A program made the position numbers and the translations under genes. From NCBI GenBank assembly GCA_947629925.1, contig CANRFO010000001.1, positions 141,898-205,897 of the forward strand: a DNA stretch of 64,000 bases. The letters run 5' to 3'. Positions 1 through 8,202 of this stretch are shown here, in pieces. Under the pieces are notes generated by a model that was given only the letters and a program-made list of their open reading frames with translations, was not told where the DNA came from and did no database searches. Origin of the DNA: an uncultured Ruminiclostridium sp. (lineage in GTDB: Bacteria > Bacillota > Clostridia > Oscillospirales > Ruminococcaceae). Numbering within the stretch: position 1 is the stretch's first letter; each line of letters begins with the position of its first letter.

Positions 1-1277
1 ATATCCTTCTGAAAATGGCGGGCGTCCTTTTCCGTCATGAGCAGGTCGAGGAATCCGCCGTCGCAGAGCGTTGCTTTGGAAGCGTCTATACCGAACATCT
101 CAAGGAAGTTGTCGGAGCAGTACATCGACTTGTCGTCAAGATTCCACTCGAACAGCATACTGTTGGACAGCGAGGCGATAGTCTTATGAACGTCCTCGGA
201 GATATACGAGTCGTCCAGAAGGTCGTTGAACGCTTCGGAAATAAGCTGATACTCATAGCCCTTGAAGGAGGGCAGACGTTTCTGACGGTCGCCTGAGTTT
301 ATCTCCTCCATCGAGGAGGTTATAACGCCGATAGGAGTTATCGCACGGCGGTAGATAGCAAAAGCTATTAACGTGTCGAGGACGATGAATGCGGAGAAAA
401 CAAAAAGACCGAAGATAATGTTCCATTTTATGTCGGATTCGGCGGCAGACGCGGGATAAGTCCCTATCCATACCCAGTCGCTTCCGCCGATGGTTCCGTA
501 AGAGCCGAAGTATCCGTTTTCGGAGAAGGTGGTATATTTCTGGTCAGCGGCTGCTTCCGCAGCTGTTTCAGGTATTGAAACAGGCAGCGCGGCGGAGTCT
601 GCTCTCGCTATTGAACCGTTCGCGTTGATAACGTTGCCTGCGCCGTCTCTGAACATGATTTTGCCGTTGTTGTTCAGGAAAGAGGAGGTAGTGAGATAGC
701 TGTTCAGAACATCGGCGTCAGCCGCTGCCGCTATGTATCCCACGGAGCCTGAGGTATTTTCAACAGCCTTCACAATGTAAATAACGCTGGTACCGTATTT
801 TTCATTATCTATGAACACAGGGCTTATGTACACGCCGTCTGCGCCGATATAGCTGCTTTCGGAAGGATTGAGCTGCTCGCTGTATCCCTCAAAAAGATTC
901 TGCGCAAGGTTCAGCTCGGTTTTCGTATTGGCTACTACCAGACCGTTGCTGTCGGTGATTATCATATCAAGCACGGCTTCGTCGTTTGCGGCGGTGCCTG
1001 AAAGTATATCGTCCACCTGATCCTTTATTGCAGTGTAATCCCCGCCTGCGGCGCGCTGTATAAGGTTTATCTTCGACATTGCCGAAAGACTTGCTTCATA
1101 GCGGTCGAAGAACAGCGTCTGCGCTTTGGCGGACGAGTATGCCGCAGAAGCGGCTTCGTCGGTCACCATTCTGTTGTAGAAATCGCTGTATATATAACTT
1201 CCTGCGATCCCCACTATTACGGCGGGCAAAACGATGGACACAGCGATAAGGATCTTAAAAGTTGTTTTCAGCTTCAT
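1..1277 (-). CDS. Membrane-bound sensor protein (Cache-like, HAMP-like, PAS-like), 3' end outside window
   Basis: The reading frame starts at the ATG at 1277 behind a GGAAGG ribosome site and runs off the left edge after about 425 codons, so the C-terminal output domain is missing. The N-terminus has one membrane helix, followed by an extracellular region of about 250 residues that looks like a double Cache sensor. A second helix (WNIIFGLFVFSAFIVLDTLI) follows, then a HAMP-like linker and the start of a PAS-like stretch. Proteins of this build usually end in GGDEF, EAL, histidine kinase or methyl-accepting domains. The PilZ gene directly upstream on the same strand favours a cyclic-di-GMP enzyme, but that is inference because the decisive part lies outside the window. 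Confidence 0.7.
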   Translation of the reverse strand, partial: MKLKTTFKILIAVSIVLPAVIVGIAGSYIYSDFYNRMVTDEAASAAYSSAKAQTLFFDRYEASLSAMSKINLIQRAAGGDYTAIKDQVDDILSGTAANDEAVLDMIITDSNGLVVANTKTELNLAQNLFEGYSEQLNPSESSYIGADGVYISPVFIDNEKYGTSVIYIVKAVENTSGSVGYIAAAADADVLNSYLTTSSFLNNNGKIMFRDGAGNVINANGSIARADSAALPVSIPETAAEAAADQKYTTFSENGYFGSYGTIGGSDWVWIGTYPASAAESDIKWNIIFGLFVFSAFIVLDTLIAFAIYRRAITPIGVITSSMEEINSGDRQKRLPSFKGYEYQLISEAFNDLLDDSYISEDVHKTIASLSNSMLFEWNLDDKSMYCSDNFLEMFGIDASKATLCDGGFLDLLMTEKDARHFQKD

Positions 1278-1358
1278 AGCTTTTCCTTCCGTTCACAGCC
1301 TTCCGCGCTGTTTACGGCGCGGACAGTCTGTTATTTTATTTATTTTGCTGCGGAGACG

Positions 1359-2039
1359 TCACTGCTTGCTGCTGTCGTTCCGCATATTATTGAGCTGTAC
1401 CTGGAATACATACTTTGCAAAGTTTTCTTCGGTAGAGGGAGCAACGTTTATAAAGCGGCAGCCGTAGCCGAGAACATCGCCTTCTGCGGTAGTCTGAAGT
1501 CTGATTATCTCCGCCGAAACGTCCACGGCGTTCCCGTTAAGGTCAACAGTGAGCAGCAGCTTGTCGTTTTTCAGAAGCTCTTCGTTGCAGATACAAAGGA
1601 AGATACCGCCTATGCTGAAGTCTTTTATCTTTGCCACGGCGGGGACTTTCAGCACGTTTCTTACGCCGCCTCTTTCGATGGCGTTTATCACGCAGTCAAG
1701 GTCAGCCTGTACCTTATAGTATTTTCTGCGTTCTTCCATTACCTGAGCTCTGGCGGTGCGAAGCACCACGTCTATCTGACTGCTTGTTGACGAGCGGACA
1801 AATGCGGGATATTTTATTCTTTCGCCGCTTCTCATATACGCTATGACAGAAACTTCGCTGTTCTTTTCCAGTATCGGCATATCGTTTTCCTTAACGATAA
1901 GCAGCGTTTCGGAGCGTCCTGTCATGCTGTTCGTGACGGTAGGCACGGAAAACTGTTCGTTTTCGGCAGTTATGAGCAGTTTATCCTCAGAGTCAAGCAC
2001 ATCTGCTTTTTGTATCCTTTCTTTAGAGATTATTGCCAT
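1359..2039 (-). CDS. PilZ domain protein, cyclic-di-GMP receptor (YcgR-like)
   Basis: The 226-residue protein begins MAIISKE. The ATG at 2039 is preferred over an in-frame start further upstream because GAGGTGG lies 7 bases before it. The N-terminal half resembles the YcgR/flagellar-brake fold. The C-terminal half is a PilZ domain showing both c-di-GMP contact motifs: an arginine pair in EERRKYYKV and the D-x-S-x-x-G box in DFSIGG. Proteins of this family bind cyclic di-GMP and change motility, adhesion or polysaccharide export. It is the first gene of a minus-strand operon with the sensor protein 81 bases downstream and is preceded by a leader of about 190 bases. Confidence 0.85.
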   Translation of the reverse strand: MAIISKERIQKADVLDSEDKLLITAENEQFSVPTVTNSMTGRSETLLIVKENDMPILEKNSEVSVIAYMRSGERIKYPAFVRSSTSSQIDVVLRTARAQVMEERRKYYKVQADLDCVINAIERGGVRNVLKVPAVAKIKDFSIGGIFLCICNEELLKNDKLLLTVDLNGNAVDVSAEIIRLQTTAEGDVLGYGCRFINVAPSTEENFAKYVFQVQLNNMRNDSSKQ

Positions 2040-2232
2040 TGCAATACCACCTCGAAACAAATTAAAATTTGGATCAACGCCGCACAAAGCTCACACTCAG
2101 GCATATTGTGTGAAAAGGCGATTCCCAAGCCTTCGGAGCGTCCGTTCCCGACCGCTTTGTATCTTCATGCGGAACGACCTGCTGCGGCAGGATCAAAGTC
2201 CTTTTTTATTCAGCAGATAATTATACAATTTT

Positions 2233-2261
2233 ATTATACATTATCTTTCCCAAGAAATCAA
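2233..2261 (-). promoter_or_regulatory. Sigma-A promoter of the PilZ-sensor operon
   Basis: Reading on the minus strand, TTGATT (2261-2256) and TATAAT (2238-2233) are separated by 17 bases. This places the start near 2226, leaving a leader of about 190 bases before the PilZ gene. The leader holds hairpins such as CCTGC/GCAGG and GTTCC/GGAAC. I do not recognise a known riboswitch in it. Confidence 0.65.
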
Positions 2262-2400
2262 GTATTTAATAAAAATTTTCAGTCAATTTGCACTACAGAA
2301 ATCGTGAAAATTTTTCTCTGTTCTCTCGGAAACCTTTGAAAAAAGCGGTTTGCGCATAGTCAAAAATGTACCCTGCCGACAAAATTTTACACCTTTTTTC

Positions 2401-2429
2401 TTGACAAAGGCAAAATACGATAGTATAAT
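2401..2429 (+). promoter_or_regulatory. Consensus sigma-A promoter driving a non-coding transcript
   Basis: A perfect TTGACA (2401-2406) and TATAAT (2424-2429) are separated by 17 bases. No convincing protein gene follows before the terminator at 2664-2704, so the promoter appears to serve an RNA gene. Confidence 0.8.
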
Positions 2430-2435
2430 CAGATG

Positions 2436-2700
2436 AAGCAGGAGAAAGCTCCCGCTGACCCGAAGGACGACGTTTGTTTTTTACAAAACGGCAAAGAAAC
2501 GAGAAAACGCCGTCCTGCTTACCAAGGGTAACATATGATGACAGCCGCTCCATGGTAAAAAGACGCAATGCGGAAAGAGAGCAACAGTCGACAGAAGCTT
2601 TCCTGCGCGCCGCGCCGACCTTGCCGCTTTTTGAGACGGTGAAAATCCAGAATTACTATACATAAACCTCTCTGTTACTCAGAACAGAGAGGTTTAGTTT
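2436..2700 (+). ncRNA. Candidate stand-alone structured RNA of about 265 nt
   Basis: The stretch lies between a consensus promoter and a hairpin terminator and has no good ORF. Visible pairings include AAGCAGG near the 5' end with CCTGCTT about 75 bases on, GGACG with CGTCC closing an A-rich loop region, and TTACCA with TGGTAA further downstream. These suggest a compact multi-stem RNA. It shows none of the signature segments I know for SRP RNA, tmRNA or RNase P RNA. The raiA RNA or a 6S-like RNA are possibilities I cannot test by eye. The promoter and terminator are seen directly; the RNA function is inference. Confidence 0.55.
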
Positions 2701-2704
2701 ATTT
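2664..2704 (+). terminator. Intrinsic terminator of the RNA gene
   Basis: AAACCTCTCTGTT (2664-2676) pairs perfectly with 2683-2695 over a short loop, followed by a partly T-rich tail. The 13-bp stem ends the transcript begun near 2436. Confidence 0.7.
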
Positions 2705-2795
2705 CGGAAAGCCTGCGGGAAATTTCACGTCATGTAAGATAAAACGCTTTTCACCTAAATGGTGACAGAGGTAATATATTAAACGGGCATAAGTA

Positions 2796-2824
2796 TTGAC
2801 AATACCGAGTTAATATGATATATT
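2796..2824 (+). promoter_or_regulatory. Sigma-A promoter upstream of the leader peptide and RNHCP gene
   Basis: TTGACA (2796-2801) and TATATT (2819-2824) have a 17-base spacer. The start would be near 2831, giving a leader of about 175 bases before the RNHCP gene. Confidence 0.7.
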
Positions 2825-2902
2825 TTATTTATCAACAGGAAAGGAGGCTTACAGGACGAACGGTCGTTAAACCGTAAAATTTTTTGAAAAGGAGGGTTCT
2901 TT

Positions 2903-2941
2903 TTGAAACACAAGAACGAAAACATGGTGATAGCAGTTTGA
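2903..2941 (+). CDS. Possible 12-residue leader peptide
   Basis: AAGGAGGG at 2889-2896 sits at proper distance before a TTG that opens a 12-codon frame (MKHKNENMVIAV, stop TGA). Its last codons overlap the left arm of a long stem (AGCAGTTT 2933-2940 with AAACTGCT 2980-2987; inner GGGAGGT 2944-2950 with ACCTCCC 2963-2969). The layout fits translation of a small ORF controlling a hairpin in front of the next gene. The frame is very short, so this is tentative. Confidence 0.35.
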   Translation: MKHKNENMVIAV

Positions 2942-3007
2942 GCGGGAGGTTTGAACTGTCTTACCTCCCCCCAGTCATAAAACTGCTGTTACGGGAGGAA
3001 TCACTCT

Positions 3008-3433
3008 ATGAACCGCGAAAACAAGCGGAAAAGCTATCAGAAAGGTTATTATAAAAATCACCCCTGCGACGATGTGTTCGTCTGCGCAGTATGCGGCAGA
3101 ACAGTCGCTGCGGAAGGCTCAGGCGTAAATCACCGCAACCACTGTCCCAACTGTCTTTCAAGTCTGCATCTTGATAATCAGGCGGGCGACAGGGAGGCGG
3201 ACTGCGGCGGGATAATGGACCCCGTTGCGGTATGGGTAAGAAAAAACGGCGAGTGGGCGATAATCCACCGCTGCCGCCGCTGCGGAAAGCTTTCAAGCAA
3301 CTGCGTCGCCGCTGACGACAATCCGATGAAGCTGATGTCGATAGCGCTGAAGCCGTTATGTCAGCCGCTTTTCCCAATTGAACGGATAGAGGAGCTGACA
3401 AGCCTTATGGCAGGGGACGGAAAAATAAAATAA
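3008..3433 (+). CDS. RNHCP domain protein
   Basis: The 141-residue protein carries the motif that names the RNHCP family (NHRNHCPNCLSSLH, about residues 36-49). Two further cysteine pairs (CAVCG near residue 26 and CRRCG near residue 90) make zinc binding likely. The N-terminus is strongly basic, suggesting nucleic acid or ribosome contact. The molecular role of the family is not established. The start has GGGAGG 9 bases upstream. It is a single-gene unit with a leader peptide and hairpin upstream and a terminator directly downstream. Confidence 0.85.
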   Translation: MNRENKRKSYQKGYYKNHPCDDVFVCAVCGRTVAAEGSGVNHRNHCPNCLSSLHLDNQAGDREADCGGIMDPVAVWVRKNGEWAIIHRCRRCGKLSSNCVAADDNPMKLMSIALKPLCQPLFPIERIEELTSLMAGDGKIK

Positions 3434-3446
3434 TAATCGCATAATT

Positions 3447-3474
3447 AAAAGGGACTGTTTAGTCCCTTTTTCGA
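3447..3474. terminator. Bidirectional terminator between convergent genes
   Basis: AAAAGGGACT and AGTCCCTTTT pair around a GTTT loop, with T-runs in both directions. It ends the RNHCP unit on the plus strand and the alpha-galactosidase operon on the minus strand. Confidence 0.85.
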
Positions 3475-3493
3475 TTTAAACATATTTGCCAGC

Positions 3494-4756
3494 TCATTTG
3501 ATGTAAAACGCCTTTGCTCCGTGGCTTGCGAGGTTCACCTTTATCATATCTGCGGCGGGGATATTTTCCCCGCTCCAAAGCTCGGTGCATTGTGAAAATT
3601 CCTCTATCTCCAGATCGGAAACAGGTATCTCCACAGTCCCGCTGTTTTCGCCTGCGTTGAATATCGCCGCATAAGCTCCGCCATCTGCGCTTGCGGCCGC
3701 CCACAAAATATACTCGTTCCCGCCAAGCTCTCTGCGCCACACCTGATGAGAATGGCGGGCATTTTTGTGCATTTTCAGAATATTCTCGTTGGTTAAAAGG
3801 GCGTAGGTGAAGTCGTCAAGCCCCTCCTGCATATCCCCGCCTATCATAAGCGGGGAGCGGAAAATGCTCCAGAGGGTCAGCATAGTAACCTGCTCGTCTT
3901 CGGTGAACTTCGTGCGGTTTTCCCTGCCGTAGTCCTGGAGTATCGCTCCCACAGGCAGCATATCCGCGTCGGGGAAATGTCCGTTTCCCGTATGGACGCA
4001 CCATTTTTCCGCCCGTTCGAACATATTGTACAGCAAATCCCACTTGTCCCAGAAATCGTCGGTTATCCTCCACATATTCGATACCTGCTTTAAAAGCTCC
4101 GCCTTTTCCAGAGGAGCGGGACCGGGGGACAGGCTGAGCACCATATCTCTGCCGCAGGCGTGAAGCGCTTCGCTGAGCATTACAAGCTCCTTTTCCGCAG
4201 AGGGGAATTCCCTTGCGATGTCGTCGCACTTTATAAAATCCACGCCCCAGGAGGCGTAAAGACTGAAAATGCTGTCGTAGTATTCCCTTGCGCCCTCTTT
4301 ATCTGGGTCAACGCCGTACATATCCGTGTTCCACATACAAATGCTGTCGGTCCTTGCTATCTGCCTTGCGTTCTTGTCAGAGCCGAGAATTGGGCAGGCG
4401 GCGTGGACTGCCTGTCTCGGTATTCCCCTCATGATATGTATGCCGAATTTCAACCCAAGGGAATGAACGTACTGCGCAAGGGGAGCAAAGCCCTTTCCTC
4501 CCGCCGAGGAGGGAAAACGGTTCTCCGCAGGAATAAGCCGTGAATATTCGTCCATGCAAAGAGGAGCAAAGGGGTGGTACTCGTGACCGTCCGCCTCGGC
4601 GGAGGACCACTGAATGTCCACCACAACGTATTCCCAACCGTATTTTTTCAGATTTTTCGCCATATATTCGGCGTTTTTGCGAACGGCGTCCTCTTTAACC
4701 GCCGCTCCCCAGCAGTCCCAGCTGTTCCAGCCCATAGGTGCAGTTTTAAGTTCCAT
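3494..4756 (-). CDS. GH27 family alpha-galactosidase, cytoplasmic
   Basis: The 420-residue protein begins with the GH27 hallmark PMGWNSWD (about residues 7-14). It contains VDFIKCDD, where the first aspartate after K is the expected nucleophile, and RITDDFWDKW, matching the acid/base region. The length fits the catalytic barrel plus a short C-terminal beta domain. There is no signal peptide, so it should act inside the cell on imported galactosides. GH27 also includes beta-L-arabinopyranosidases and related enzymes, so the exact substrate is open. It is the last gene of a three-gene operon, 12 bases after a lipoprotein gene, with GGAGG before the ATG. Confidence 0.85.
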   Translation of the reverse strand: MELKTAPMGWNSWDCWGAAVKEDAVRKNAEYMAKNLKKYGWEYVVVDIQWSSAEADGHEYHPFAPLCMDEYSRLIPAENRFPSSAGGKGFAPLAQYVHSLGLKFGIHIMRGIPRQAVHAACPILGSDKNARQIARTDSICMWNTDMYGVDPDKEGAREYYDSIFSLYASWGVDFIKCDDIAREFPSAEKELVMLSEALHACGRDMVLSLSPGPAPLEKAELLKQVSNMWRITDDFWDKWDLLYNMFERAEKWCVHTGNGHFPDADMLPVGAILQDYGRENRTKFTEDEQVTMLTLWSIFRSPLMIGGDMQEGLDDFTYALLTNENILKMHKNARHSHQVWRRELGGNEYILWAAASADGGAYAAIFNAGENSGTVEIPVSDLEIEEFSQCTELWSGENIPAADMIKVNLASHGAKAFYIK

Positions 4757-4768
4757 AGTGTTCCTCCG

Positions 4769-6454
4769 TCAATTGTTATTTTTTCTTATATACAATATAT
4801 TTGTCAGCTCAAGCGTATCTGTGTTGTTTCCGTTTGGCACATACACAGGGTACTCAGTCACTTCCGCCGACATAAGCTCCCCCGAATGAGGGTGATACCA
4901 GAACCAATTCCCGCCGTTATCCTCCCAGACAAACGGCATTTCACCGTAAGCCTGCCCCTCGGAGCATTCCTGACAAAAATACGCGTCGGAAAAATCTTCA
5001 TCGGGAAAATATGATCTCAGCAGCTCGTTTGTATTTACTCCCACAAGACTTACCTCAGCTATGCCGTTTTCGGCGTCAAAAAGCTTTTTCCTGCTCATGC
5101 TGCCGAAGTCTAACGTCATCACCGAGCTGTTTGCTCTCACAAGGATAGAATCGGAAGATAAGCTGCAAAGTATCTCTACGTCCTCGTCCGCTTCAAATCC
5201 TATCGTTTCTTTTTCTTCAGAATCGAACGAGTATTTTGTAAAGGCGGTCCCGTCTCTGTAAATAATGCTTTGCTCATCGATGGTAAAGAAATCGCTGAGC
5301 CCGCCTTCCGCGGCTTCGTAAACCGTTTCTGTCGTTCCGTCGTTTGTATTCACCGTTATCAGGTGATCTCCCGCCTCGTCATGCACTATCGCGGCAATAT
5401 AGTCTCCTGCATTTTCGGCGTATTTTACATTGTCAAGAAGAAGCGTCTTTTCATTATACAGCGGTTTTCCCTCCGCTCCCGTTTTCACGATCCATAACTG
5501 CGCCTTTTCAAAGGCTCTGTGTTCAAAGACTCCGTATGGTATCTCAAGCTGATGATATGCCCCGAAGATATAATTATAATAGGAGTAGTCCTCGTCCTCC
5601 TCACTTACGGCAACGTTCTCGTCCGCAGTAAACGTCCAGAAAAATTTATAAAGGCTGTAAAAGGGAAAGTAGGTTTTTTCAAAGTCTATCAGAGTATTTT
5701 CATCGGAATGAGGGTGATACCAGCGATACTGCCCGTTTCCGTCAGCCCAGAGAACGCCTGAGTTTCCGCAGTCCTTGCACAGATACGCATCATACGCTCC
5801 TGCGTTGTACCTTTCCAGCACAAAATCCATTCCCTTTACGTCGGTAACTCCGTTTTCGGAGGAAAAATACTGATAGGAATTTCCGCTGTCTGCGTCAACG
5901 CCTGCGACTTCCTTTCCGTCGCTGAGAAAAAAATAAACTCCCTTGCTTACCGTATCGTAGCCTGACGCGGCGAAAAACTCTATCCTGCCGTTTTGCGGCG
6001 CATAGACCACCTTTTCCAGCGACGTTCTCTTTTCCACCCGAACAAATTCGCTTTTGTCCTCTGTCATGGCATAAACATACCTGTTGTTGTAGTAGCCTTC
6101 GTGTTCGGGCGCGCACTGGTACAAGCCCGTATCGCGGTCGTATTTCTTTGCGGAAAGAAGGTAAAGCTTACTTTTCGTGCGGTCGAGCCTTCGGCTGAAC
6201 AGATAAAGGTATCCGGGAACGCACGCGTCCTCTCCCAGTATATCGGCGTATTCCGCATATTCCTCATCGTCCTTTTCAGGCATTATCACAGGCTGCATCA
6301 CCGCAGGGTCAACATAGTCGTCAGGAACGGAAGTGTCCTCGGTGATATACGGTTCGGGCGTAAGATCTATATCTCCGCCGTAGCTGCCGCAGGCGGAAAG
6401 CAGCACCGCCGCTGCCGCCGTCAGGGCTAAAAGTTTGGACCTCGGTCTCATCAT
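4769..6454 (-). CDS. Lipoprotein with two CxxC...WYHP repeats (paralogue of the upstream gene)
   Basis: The 561-residue protein has a lipoprotein signal ending in the lipobox LSAC, so it should be tethered outside the membrane. The mature part contains two similar units of about 230 residues. Each is rich in short beta strands of the type seen in propellers (YLYL, YVYA) and each ends with a CxxC pair (CKDC, CQEC), a tryptophan, and WYHPHS. I do not recognise a named family. Two ATGs in tandem at 6454 and 6451 are both possible starts. The gene lies 13 bases after its paralogue and 12 bases before the GH27 gene. A scaffold or sensing role in sugar use is only suggested by context. Confidence 0.7.
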   Translation of the reverse strand: MMRPRSKLLALTAAAAVLLSACGSYGGDIDLTPEPYITEDTSVPDDYVDPAVMQPVIMPEKDDEEYAEYADILGEDACVPGYLYLFSRRLDRTKSKLYLLSAKKYDRDTGLYQCAPEHEGYYNNRYVYAMTEDKSEFVRVEKRTSLEKVVYAPQNGRIEFFAASGYDTVSKGVYFFLSDGKEVAGVDADSGNSYQYFSSENGVTDVKGMDFVLERYNAGAYDAYLCKDCGNSGVLWADGNGQYRWYHPHSDENTLIDFEKTYFPFYSLYKFFWTFTADENVAVSEEDEDYSYYNYIFGAYHQLEIPYGVFEHRAFEKAQLWIVKTGAEGKPLYNEKTLLLDNVKYAENAGDYIAAIVHDEAGDHLITVNTNDGTTETVYEAAEGGLSDFFTIDEQSIIYRDGTAFTKYSFDSEEKETIGFEADEDVEILCSLSSDSILVRANSSVMTLDFGSMSRKKLFDAENGIAEVSLVGVNTNELLRSYFPDEDFSDAYFCQECSEGQAYGEMPFVWEDNGGNWFWYHPHSGELMSAEVTEYPVYVPNGNNTDTLELTNILYIRKNNN

Positions 6455-6467
6455 ACTTCCTTTCCTT

Positions 6468-7940
6468 TTAATCGTTCTTCTCCATCATCAGAGCGCTGTA
6501 ATCCAGCTTCTCGCTGTAATCCCTCTCAGGGTGGTACCAGTAATATACTCCGTTTGCGTCCTTCCAGATAAACTGCTCAGGCGAATACTTGCATTCGCTG
6601 CATAACAACGACAGGTCGAACTTATCGGAGTTTTCCTCTTCTATGAATTTCCAGTCGAAATAATGTATCTCCTCCACGCCTACGTTGCTGTGTACGATGA
6701 ACTTTATCTCATCGTCCTCCGCGGCGTTCATGCGCATTATGTTTTCTCCGTCGCTGTATAAAAAGCAGTGCGTTGTGTCATTACCCGGTCTGTCGCATAC
6801 GGCGAAGGCGGCTATCCCGTTATGAAGTATCTCATACGACCCGTCATGCTTGTTCACCTTGCAAAGGTCGTTGTTGTCCGTCACGGCATAAACATAATCG
6901 TCGTTCTGATACGGAATGATGTCGGCGTTGAACTTCATCGCAAGCAGAAGATACGGCGCGTATTCATTGTATACTCCGTCATTGAAGTAAAGCCAGCCGG
7001 GGACCTGTCCGTCTGCCATGTAGTCGTAGTTGCTGTCATGGGTGGTCGCTATGCTGCACGGTCCTGTCCTTCCGTCAAGGGGAGGATAGTTTATTTCTAT
7101 GTCCGAGTCGCTTATGTGCCAGTTGGGATCGGCTTTGTCCCAGTAAAGATTATTTTTCAGGACGAGAGGCTCGATTTCTTTTGTTTCGGGGTGGTACCAG
7201 AAAATGTTCCTGTACCTGTCTTTCCAGACGATATAGTCCTTGTCGTAGACGCAGTACTGACAGGCATATCCCTGAAGATATCTTCCGACGCCGTATATGT
7301 CCGAAACTCCGCCCCTGCTTTCGTAAGGCACTATAAAGGTTTTTCCCGTGTCCTTTTCTATCTGCACCACATAGTTCCCGTCATTTATGTAGAACAGCCT
7401 TGCTTCAGGCTCTCCCACCCGTCCGCCGTCGCTGTTGGAATATGAGAAAACGTTTATACTGCCGTATTTGGCGGTATATATCACCTCATAGCTCCCGTCC
7501 ATCTTGTCGGTTTTTATCAGGCGGTTATCCTCGCTTACGGCGTAAATGTATCTTGAGGTCTGATAAACGCCGATCCTGCTTTTGAATTTTTTGTCCAGAA
7601 GCAGTATTATTCTGCCGTAAACGTCCTGCTCAAAGTAAATATACCCCGGCTCACAGTTGTACGAATTATAGTGTTCCGCTCCGTATGGGTCCAAGTCGGG
7701 ATCGGGCGCGATAAAGCATTCCCCCAGCCTGTCACCGAGCTGAAGCAGCTCAGGCTTCGCGTTGGAGGTCTGAAGCGTTCTTTCGGTAGTGGTCACTGCG
7801 GCGCCGCCGTTGTCGGCTTGTTCATGGTCGGGCGCGTCCGTGCCGCCGCCAATATCCGTATAGCACCCCGATGCGCACAGGATCATGACTGCAAGGACGG
7901 CGCAGCCCGCTTTTCTGATCGTATTGCGGTATATATGCAT
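6468..7940 (-). CDS. Lipoprotein with two CxxC...WYHP repeats
   Basis: The 490-residue protein starts MHIYRNT at 7940, where AGGAGC lies upstream. The longer in-frame extension to 8258 would cover the promoter and terminator region and is rejected. The signal peptide ends in a lipobox ending SGC. The body has two repeats of a beta-rich unit, each closing with a CxxC pair (CQYC, CSEC), a W-K-D segment and WYHPE. The repeat order and signature match the next gene, so the two arose by duplication. The function is unknown. First gene of the operon with the alpha-galactosidase. Confidence 0.7.
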   Translation of the reverse strand: MHIYRNTIRKAGCAVLAVMILCASGCYTDIGGGTDAPDHEQADNGGAAVTTTERTLQTSNAKPELLQLGDRLGECFIAPDPDLDPYGAEHYNSYNCEPGYIYFEQDVYGRIILLLDKKFKSRIGVYQTSRYIYAVSEDNRLIKTDKMDGSYEVIYTAKYGSINVFSYSNSDGGRVGEPEARLFYINDGNYVVQIEKDTGKTFIVPYESRGGVSDIYGVGRYLQGYACQYCVYDKDYIVWKDRYRNIFWYHPETKEIEPLVLKNNLYWDKADPNWHISDSDIEINYPPLDGRTGPCSIATTHDSNYDYMADGQVPGWLYFNDGVYNEYAPYLLLAMKFNADIIPYQNDDYVYAVTDNNDLCKVNKHDGSYEILHNGIAAFAVCDRPGNDTTHCFLYSDGENIMRMNAAEDDEIKFIVHSNVGVEEIHYFDWKFIEEENSDKFDLSLLCSECKYSPEQFIWKDANGVYYWYHPERDYSEKLDYSALMMEKND

Positions 7941-7970
7941 GGTTTTGCTCCTAAAACTTTTTCTAATTAA

Positions 7971-7999
7971 ATTATACCCGCAGGATTTTTCAAAGTCAA
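7971..7999 (-). promoter_or_regulatory. Sigma-A promoter of the lipoprotein-alpha-galactosidase operon
   Basis: On the minus strand TTGACT (7999-7994) and TATAAT (7976-7971) are separated by 17 bases, about 30 bases before the first lipoprotein ATG. No other promoter is apparent in the operon. Confidence 0.8.
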
Positions 8000-8054
8000 T
8001 ATAAAGTGCCGAATTGTAACCGAATTGTAATAATTGGCAGTGCTTTTCATATAA

Positions 8055-8084
8055 AAAGACGCTGTTCAGATAAACAGCGCCTTT
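8055..8084 (-). terminator. Hairpin terminator, minus strand
   Basis: CGCTGTT and AACAGCG pair with an AAAG/CTTT extension and a T-run on the minus strand. It is a second stop downstream of ppdK, just before the next operon's promoter. Confidence 0.6.
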
Positions 8085-8150
8085 AGCGGGCATTTTTATA
8101 TTGCGAAAATAACGCAAAATTCGGGGAGCAGCCGTGATATATTGTAAAAC

Positions 8151-8181
8151 AAAAAGTGTTCCCGAAACGGGAACACTTTTT
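8151..8181 (-). terminator. Terminator of ppdK
   Basis: A perfect 14-bp stem, AAAAAGTGTTCCCG with its complement around a three-base loop, lies 22 bases after the ppdK stop codon. Confidence 0.85.
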
Positions 8182-8202
8182 AATGTTTGTTTTGTATTCA
8201 GC

